NCBI RefSeq assembly: GCF_018873765.1
Contig: NC_057916.1
Location: 30,541,501-30,605,500 of the forward strand
Length of the DNA: 64,000 nt
Origin: Telopea speciosissima
Taxonomy: Eukaryota > Streptophyta > Magnoliopsida > Proteales > Proteaceae
Direction: 5' to 3'
The notes beneath the pieces were generated by a model. The model ran no database searches. It was not told the origin of the DNA and saw only the letters and a list, made by a program, of their open reading frames with translations. Positions 56,118 to 64,000 of this stretch are shown piece by piece. The position numbers and the translations under genes are program-made. Every line of letters begins with the position of its first letter. Positions within the stretch are counted from its first letter, which is position 1.

Positions 56118-58777
56118 CCCGTCCCAAGTATTTCATGTAGGAGAGCTATCTGTGTCGCGTCAATGATATGATGATCCTTACTTCTACCACAATCACATTG
56201 ACATTTAGGTCAAATATACAAGGGGGAAGGAATTCTCTTCAAAAAAAAAAAAATAAACAAGGAGAAGGAATTCAGTTCAGTTGAATCGGACCGTTCAGGA
56301 CTGAACATCTCCGATACCATTCCTTTGGTAGCAGCTTCATCAGTCTATTTTAGATCATACTCCGATGAATGATACCAGACCTACCCAACTTATCATAGAT
56401 TGCACCTGAAAACTTTAACCTGTATGAAACCATGGGTCAGTATCAAAATGTAATAGGTTTCGGTTGGTTTCGACATGTTTTGACCGAGATATCTCGGTTG
56501 CGGAGGTTTCCTATATGAAACCATGGATCAGTACCAAAATGTAATAGGTTGATTGGTTTCGACATGTTTTAACCAGGTTTCGACCTGAATCCGGTTGGAC
56601 CATCTATATACATAGATTATTTCGATCGAAACTTGTATGTTTTCATCGATAGAAAGGTTCTGGTTTCGAAATTCTGAACTAAAGGGGAGAAAGTTTTGCC
56701 CAAAAAATTTACCAAAATACTTCGTCTAAACACCTATTTCTTACACTCTCCTACACAATCAACCTTGCTAGATAATGGATTTGTTGCTTGAAGTTTGAAG
56801 GTAATAGTTTTTTTTTTTTTTCCAAATCCAATTTTTACGTACAATATACTAGTAAACATAGTAGGATTTATTTCAAGTTTTCATATGTTAGATAGAATGG
56901 CCCGATCTATGATTTCACGGAATTGGATTATTTTTTTGGTTGTTGAATTAGTTTTTTTTATTTCCTAATTTATAAAATGTATTTCTCACAACAAATTTTT
57001 TGAAAGAAAGTAAAGTAGCGATAATATATGTTGGACACCATTGGGCGATCTACTCTATGGTGGTGGGTATGATGATAGTGATAGATTAGTAGCCTTACAC
57101 AAGGAGGATGACCAGATGATTCAGGATCCATAGCCAAAGCTATAGAGATTCACAGGAGAAACTAAGTTTACTCATGCCACGCAAGATGATGACTATGGTA
57201 CACATACCAGGAAAGGCTACACTCGAAGTCCACGCAGACAATTCAGACATAATGAGGAGGTAGCTAGGGTGGGCATATGGATATGTCGAGCTTGTCTGAC
57301 ACAATGGAAGCCATAAGTGGAAGATTTGGACATTAGCGCATGCCATCCTTCATAAAAGAAAGCCCTAGTTCAACATATCATGGTGATGACTTCAAGAGCT
57401 TCGATCAACATCACATGTTTAGTATGGACTCTATGGTGGATATGTTGGTATACTATCCCTTGAGAACACCGGTTCATTTGGATATAAAAGTGACCATGGT
57501 TGATCTTATGCTTCATTTGGATATAAGGATAGGTCAAGTGATAGGTCATCTTTTGTTGACAATATCTTTGACTATTCAGCCCAACCATGTTTGTCAACTC
57601 CACCTTTCAGTCTCGATATATGAACCATTCCCTAGGTTAAGATACCTCGGACATATTGATGATGGGACTTTTTTTTCTTTTGTAACAATTGATGATGGGA
57701 TATAGGTGAGTAGCAATGTACTATTAAAACAATTGGACCCAAAACATATCATGAGATACATATGGCATTCCAAGAAACAGCTACGTCATCTTCAGTTATA
57801 CACAGCTCGTGGATTAGACACGACAAAAAACTCCTCGTAGAATTGAATGGTGATTTTTGTTTCATGCATCATGTGCGCTTGTTTTTTCATTCTAATATAT
57901 ATTTTGATTTTTTTTATAGCTTATTTACATTTCCAATAGTTTATCTATGTAGACTCAATGTTTATGGTAAGACTAATCTATAGGATCATTCAATGTACAC
58001 TTGCAAACTTGGTTAAAATCATTAGTATCATTTTGAGTGTTTTTTGTATGAAACTAATTCATGTATATTATTTTTACAATGTAAAAAATATGCCGTTCAG
58101 GCAAAAAAATTCAGGACAAAAAACCATTTCTGGACTTCAAAATCGGAGTATCAAGTTGGCCAAGAAAAAAATACCAAATTTCTACCCAACCGTCATCTTG
58201 GTTTCAAGACTGACCAAAACCAGCCATTAAATCGAGATTTAAAACCATGGTTTGGAGTCTGATGAAAATCATAAAACTCATGATGGTCGAAAAGAATTGG
58301 CTAGTACGGTGGACACCTTGATTACCTCGGTTGCAAAAGCAGCGCACAGCCACGTAGAAGAAAACAGCGTAGACCAATGTAACCCCTACAGAACAACTTG
58401 GAAACGGCGTACTTATGTACCAAAGAAGGATAGACCCAAAAAGGGAAATCACTACATAAAAAAAAATGTAACAAACAAAAAGAAACTTGACTACATATAA
58501 ATAAGAAAAATCAGTCTAAACCTTAATTTTTTAAGGGGGTTCATAAAGTGCCTATAAGCAGCAAAATTAACCCCCTCCACGGAGCGAGAGAAGAAAAAAT
58601 ACTATAAAAAAATGGTCTGATACAAAAATACAGAAGCAGAGAACCCCAGCAATGCCACCAGGTAGATCTTTGCTGACAAACATAATCGTGTGCCAAAAGA
58701 CCAAGAACTAAAGCCCAACAAATTTCTTGCATCAATATGAAGTACCCTCCACTTGATACTCAGTTCCTCTCCGGTTT
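56118..58777. other. Decayed transposon-like region, no intact gene
   Basis: Contains a tandem duplication (56428-56510 and 56516-56590, unit gaaaccatgg...cgacatgtttt). Further on are AT-rich stretches with weak frames such as 57340-57705 (MPSFIKESPSSTYHGDDF...). Phrases like HTRKGYTRSPRRQFRHNEE near 57200 suggest a degenerate transposase tail, but I cannot class it. aaaaccatgg near 58240 may be the other end of an element that starts at about 56428. Confidence 0.35.
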
Positions 58778-61700
58778 TTAACCCGTTTTTGTTTTTGGAG
58801 CCTTCTTCTTGGCCAGCCTCTTTGGGACGGAATTCTTCATACCTAGGAAAAAGAGCAATGCCCCAAGAAGAGCCAAACTCTGCAAAGGGAACGGGATTAC
58901 AAAGATCAATAAAAGCACATGAAGAAAGCTCCGGCAGTAATATCGTTAAGACCAACTTGGACAAAGGGTGAATGAAAGCGAGAAGGCAAAACAGCATGGC
59001 TAACCTGTGTAAACTTGGCAAAAAGTATACCAAATTCTTTCTTGTCAGTATCATAGTTGTAGAAATCATACAAAATAGGAGTTGCAAGCAACTGATGCAG
59101 AAGCTGCACAAGGATACAAAGCAGGTTCATTACTGTTGGATGAACATAAAACTGGCTTAAGAAACATAGCATATACCAAACAATAGAATATGATGGAATA
59201 CAACTACCGACCAGAAGATAAGCTCCAAAGGAACTGCCAAAGATGAAAAGAATGCCTCCAAGCCCCTTCAGAGCAATAGTTGTAGCTACTACATGTTTAA
59301 GCTGTAAAAACATATCACTTCAGTTACAAATCAACCAATGTGGCTACAGCCCAATATAAAATGCTTCATCAAAATAAAAAAAAATTATAAGAAAATATCT
59401 CACTTCAATTTGCGGAACTTGCACCCCAAGATGAGAGGAAACATGATCCGTAAAAACATTGTACTTTGGTCTAAGAGCCTTTGCTGCAGGCCCTCCATCA
59501 ACCCCAAATTCATTAAACCTGAAAACAGTAGCATCTCAAATTAGATCACAATAAAAGCACTTAAGAGAAATTATTTACATCAGAAATAAACCTATAGCCA
59601 TATTCACTCAAAAATTGCATACACAAAATTATAAAGATCCAGTGGTAACAGGCTAAAGAAGCTAAATGACATTATTTTTGTTGAGTGATCATATGGCATG
59701 AAACTTTTCCTTCAACATGCACCTCATTGAAATCCCAATTCAATAGCAGAGGTTCATGATGCCTATGACGGTCAATAGTCCCCATAAAGAGAAGTAAAAT
59801 TTGATAATGCCACACCACTACAAGACTTAAAAAGATAAGGATATGTCTGAAACAATAAAGCTGGGTTATACTAGGACTACCCTGCTTTGCAGAACACCCA
59901 AAACTGTGCCTATTAAGGTCATACTGGTGTCTTAAACGCCTCTTAACATAAATGTGATAGAAATCAGACGAGAACGCATATTTGGTTGGTTAAACAACTG
60001 ATATCTGGCTCAATTAATGCTTCACAATGAGAAGTATTAGCAGAGCCCATGGATATGCAGAACTGGCCCGCTAAAAGCAAATCAAACATAAACCAAAAGG
60101 GTATAGCAAAGGGAAGAGCAGGAACACAAGATGATTCGAAATAAGATTTCCATCTCAACATTTGCAGGAGGGAGAAAATGTTATACAACACCCTTAGTAT
60201 TTGACTTGATACATGTCTATTGAAGGACGACAAATCAAAGCATCAATCATGCAGTAGGGTCATGTTTATGAAATCTATGGCATCCAAAACCCTCTCTCTC
60301 AATGCAAAAACAGCATGCATATATTAAAAAACTTAAGAAAAAATGTCTCACACCAATACGCCTAACTTTACGTAAATAACCTTTAGAGATCTCTGACCAC
60401 TGTATGTGTATCCTTCTAAATACTCAATCCATTGGGTTGTCAACAAAAAAAAAATCCCACCCACTATTTCTCACATACCAATTTCTCATGCATAGTTTTC
60501 TCACATACCAATTATCACATATAGGGAGTGCTTCTCACTGTATGTAATAATCATGGAACTAAAACTCGCGAGAACTTATGAGATCTCGAGGCTCGAGATC
60601 TCGTTTTTTCCCAGGGTCGAGACGAGATGGCATACGAAACAAAAAAGTACCCCAACTCGGTCAGGATCTCGACTAAAACTCCTTTATATGAGTGCCAGAT
60701 CTCGAGATCTTGCATCGGAGGGAAATCTTGGTATACAAACACTTATTAATACCAGAAATCAGGATAGACACTTATTTATGCCTAATATCATTTAATACAT
60801 TTACTTAAGATATTATTCATAAATAAGGTAAAACATTGTTAATGTTAGGGTTTTTCTCAAATCTAAAAATTCCATAAATCTTACACCAAATTAAGTTTGA
60901 CCGGTACATAACTCCTTTAATATAAATCAGATTTAAAAAATCTTAGACTTGTTGGAAATCTTTCAAAAGATTAATTTCCAACAAGTCAAAGATTGCTTAA
61001 ATCTGATTTATATTGAAGGAGTTATATACCGGTCAAACTTAATTTGTTGTGGGCGAATGCTGTCAAATCGCTCTGAATGAAAATATTTTTTTGGACATCA
61101 AAACAAATGAATATACTACCGCACTTTTGGTTTTTAACAATGTTTTACCATATTAAGATTTATGAATTTTTAGATTTGAGAAAAAACCCAGTATTAGAAA
61201 GTTGAAAATTGCACCTACCGCCGAAAATCAAGTTTTTGTTCTTGAACTGGGGGGTTGATTTTTTCCCTTTTGGAATTTTATTTTTTAACTATTTTATTCA
61301 AATGTTTGTCTTGTGTCAGTCCTAGTTTCTAGCACAAGTGTCTGTCCTAGTTTCCCACTAAGTGAAACTCCTATTTGGACTTTGTTTTTACAAACTCTAA
61401 TTGGGCCATTATGTTTAAATGGTCTAAAATAGGCTGAGTAACAAGTTTCGAATCCAAACTAGGTCTGAAACCCACCAAAACCAGCCTTCGAGTTGGGGAA
61501 AAAAAAAATACACCAACTCAACCGAGATCTCGAGTCAACTCAGTTTTTCCCAAGGTTGAAACCTAGTCATGTTCCGAGTTTTAGTTCCATGGTAATAATA
61601 ATTCCTTGCCGATCCATACAAAAAATGAATCACAACTTCAGGGGTGACACTAAATAAAAAGTTTAATTGATTCTCCAATTACGCACAAAACATATTATTA

Positions 61701-63569
61701 AAAGCTGAGGGAAATACACGGAAATACAATTTGGATATATCATCCACCATAACTAGGATTCAGATTGAAACATGAAAAGTTAGGTCATAGGGAACAAATG
61801 CCATAGTAACTCAGACAGGCAACATAGTCGGGACTAATTAAACAATGTAGGAAAGACATCAAATCTGCTTCTTTCCCACAACATATCTGTTTAGGAATAA
61901 AAAAAAATTCTCCAGTTTAGAAATCCTGCTTCATGTAAAATGAGCAAAAGCAAAAACACAAACAGGGAATAAGGCAGCAACTAGAAGCTTCAAAAGGTAA
62001 ATTGGTAGCTACGTAATTTCCCATGGCAGGGTATCTGGCCAAGCAACAACCACAAAATCACTTTTCATTTTATCAAAACTATGCATGATTAAAGAGTTTT
62101 CATAATGATCTTTTACATTCAATCTTTGGTCCCTCAAAAGTTTAAAGCAAATTAGTGGGAAGCTACCAGTAGGAGCTGATTAATACACATGAAATGCTTC
62201 AAAAAAACAGTCAAAACCAACTCCTCGTCTATCACATGCACAATGGAAATGAGGAAAACCATCTCCTCGTCCACCTCAAGTATACTGGGGAAATTCAGCG
62301 TAACTATTTTAATTTTTCAAGTCTGCTGCAAATTCTCAAAAAGTACCACAGACCTTGTACTCTTCGCAGAAAGGGGCAACTGCATTAGTAGACAAACACC
62401 GAAAGCAACCAAATGGGGTATTTAGGGAGAATAAAGTACACAATTTTTTCATGTTAGAACTAAAACATGCAGAAACATGTTGGTTTTTTAGCTGTACATG
62501 TGTTTAGCTGTCTGCATGCGCACACTGTTGCAGAAATAAAATACTAACAGGATAATTCATCTGTTACTATGAGAAAGTATCCATCTGGAAGCAAATACAC
62601 CACCATTTCGTAGAAATACAGATAGGAGATAACGTGTATATCAACAAAAAGGCAGTTTATACCAAAATTTTCTAATCTTTTGAAAGTTGAACAATTGAAC
62701 GCGGCACATGATTAGTAATAAGGGGTGTGGCACAGAACCCAATACCCAGTAAAGATGCAGTCAACTTATAAATCACCCAACCATAACTCACTGAATCATC
62801 ACAATACATCTCAGTCTAATAAAGGAAAACCACTAACAACGCGCATGCGCCCAACTCGGACTCCAGACAAAGATAAACCAGACAGCAATCCTCAGCGACA
62901 TTTGTTTCTTATAGCCAACTCCGATCCCTTTACCCTCGCCAATACCACAAAAACTGTAAACTAAATTTGCGCGGATGATGGGAACAACCAAGATTTGAAA
63001 ACTTGCTGCATTAGTATGAAAACCCAAAAAAATAAAAATAATATAAAAAGTAAAACATAGAATAAATAAAAGTCAACTTCAGTATAATACTGGAAAAATA
63101 GCAAGCAGTAAATTCGCCAATCAATCAAGACAGATCCGTAAGATTGATTGTGCTATGAACTCAAATCACCCAGCAAGACAGTGACGAACAAAGTTCATCC
63201 CTAGAAAAAACTATAACTTAGGCAAACTATTTACTGAGGCTATCCGTCCTTATAGACAAGTCAAAAGCTTTGAATCTACCAGATCCGACCACCAGCAAAC
63301 AGAAATTCAGTAATCTACCAATAAGGAATAAAAACCCTAATTATTCTACCGAGAAGCACATAAAAGTAACAGAATCACATAGAAACAAAAAAAAACTAAA
63401 CAAAAACAGAGCTTTCAAGAGTAGAATCCATGACACAGCAAGTTAAGAGAGATTTTGAGACAGATCCGTTGACGAAGAGACACGAAGGAAGCAAAGCTTA
63501 CTCTTGCCAAGCAGAGAGGATGAAGACGGAAGCGAAGATAACTCTGCCCAAGAACGAAGTGAACCCCAT
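58778..63569 (-). CDS. HR-like lesion-inducing protein (small ER membrane protein)
   Basis: Five exons on the minus strand: 63502-63569, 59404-59518, 59212-59301, 59005-59103 and 58778-58879. They join in frame to 157 residues, the usual family length, from MGFTSFLGRVIFASVF to SLALLGALLFFLGMKNSVPK and a Lys-rich tail ending TKTG. Family features are EFNEFGVDGGPAAKALRP, KHVVATTIALKGLGGILF and TPILYDFYNYDTDKKEF. Hydrophobic stretches at about residues 5-21, 64-91 and 127-137 suggest a multi-pass membrane protein; family members sit in the ER and are associated with hypersensitive-response-like lesions when overexpressed. Intron borders are GT-AG. Intron 1 is 3983 bases and carries a hAT-type insertion. 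The gene looks intact. Confidence 0.93.
60552..61591. mobile_element. hAT-type element with nested inverted repeat, in intron 1 of the HR-like gene
   Basis: 1040 bases with ends CATGGAACTAAAACTCG and its complement (17 bp inverted repeat) and a perfect 8-bp duplication gtaataat (60544-60551 and 61592-61599). No transposase. Inside, the arms 60823-60970 and 60975-61195 are inverted copies with phrases such as gaccggta(c/t)ataactcctt and aaatctgatttatatt, so a further fold-back unit of about 370 bases is nested or built in. The sub-terminal regions are rich in gagatctcg words. Confidence 0.8.
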
Positions 63570-64000
63570 TACGGTACGGACGAGCGGTGTAGAGGAAAAC
63601 TCGCTCACCCCCTGAATCTCTCTTGAAGCCTTAGATTGGAAGCAAGACAATAAGGAGAGAAAAGGGGAGAAAACAAGGATGGTTCTATACTATAGAGTAT
63701 ATAGACAGATAGAAGACTGAATTGTCTTTCGAAAGCGATCGTTCTACTTAAAAAACGGGGCGCGTAAAGGACTCCCGACCTTCATACAGAAAAAATACCC
63801 TTGAGTATCTAGTAATTTTCGATAATGCCCTTGACCTTTTGGGTCGTTAATGGCAACTCACGTGGAATCATGGATCGTATCATCTTCCATTCTTCCTTTC
63901 CTCTCCGGTCACTTGAAGTAACTTGTGAATCAAAGCCGGCACCGGCTCTTATGTTTTGTTTAACCAGTACTTTCAAGTGTCTGAAGAGAAACAGTGCTTT
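63570..64000 (-). promoter_or_regulatory. Promoter and leader of the HR-like gene
   Basis: On the minus strand a TATA-like tctatatactc lies at about 63695-63705, roughly 130 bases before the ATG, with CT-rich leader sequence between. The region beyond is AT-rich. No other gene is seen to the window end. Confidence 0.45.

Noticed and set aside
59964-60233. 89-aa minus frame in intron 1 of the HR-like gene
   Set aside because: No homology that I recognise; the family's exons are all found elsewhere and join in frame without it.

Overview
This is a stretch of nuclear DNA from a flowering plant. It is AT-rich, its genes have introns with GT-AG (and some GC-AG) borders, it encodes a chloroplast Rubisco assembly chaperone, and nested retrotransposons and small DNA transposons fill most of the space between genes. 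I cannot name the species from the sequence.

Real genes. Three complete three-exon genes encode 2-oxoglutarate/Fe(II) dioxygenases of the 'ACC oxidase homolog' group (DOXC class). Copy A is on the minus strand (1357-2731). Copy B is on the plus strand (5693-7889). Copy C is on the plus strand (45291-48635). B and C share promoter, introns and 3' flank, so they come from a duplication of about 4 kb; A is more distant and inverted. A fourth, broken fragment lies at about 55975-56117. An intronless gene for Rubisco accumulation factor 1 (RAF1) is at 52248-53618. A five-exon gene for an HR-like lesion-inducing ER membrane protein fills 58778-63569 on the minus strand, with a 4-kb first intron. 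A decayed EXO1/XPG-type nuclease gene is at about 19095-20250 on the minus strand.

Transposons. (1) 9744-16334: a Copia-type element with 370-bp LTRs that are nearly identical although the coding region is ruined. (2) 21414-30420: an L1-like LINE flanked by a 14-bp target duplication. A 2.9-kb terminal-inverted-repeat DNA element is nested in its ORF1, and that element carries a tRNA-like sequence. (3) 33864-44496: a Pack-MULE that captured part of an L-cysteine desulfhydrase gene. It was later split by a full-length Copia element (34501-43704) with a perfect 5-bp target duplication. (4) 46519-48195: a large fold-back element with a GC-rich minisatellite, inside intron 2 of gene C. (5) 49278-51905: a LINE fragment on the minus strand, interrupted by a solo LTR (51274-51884). 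(6) Several hAT-type miniature elements with 8-bp duplications (18691-18828, 44595-44865, 60552-61591).

The order of events can be partly read. The dioxygenase gene was duplicated, and the promoter block of copy C was repeated again at 33495. The Pack-MULE then landed between these two promoter blocks, and the Copia element landed inside the Pack-MULE. I see no sign of a wholly new defence or metabolic system. The most notable items are the gene-capturing transposon with its nested insertion, the fold-back element in a gene intron, the conserved GC-AG intron and the tRNA-like sequence with an oversized anticodon loop.
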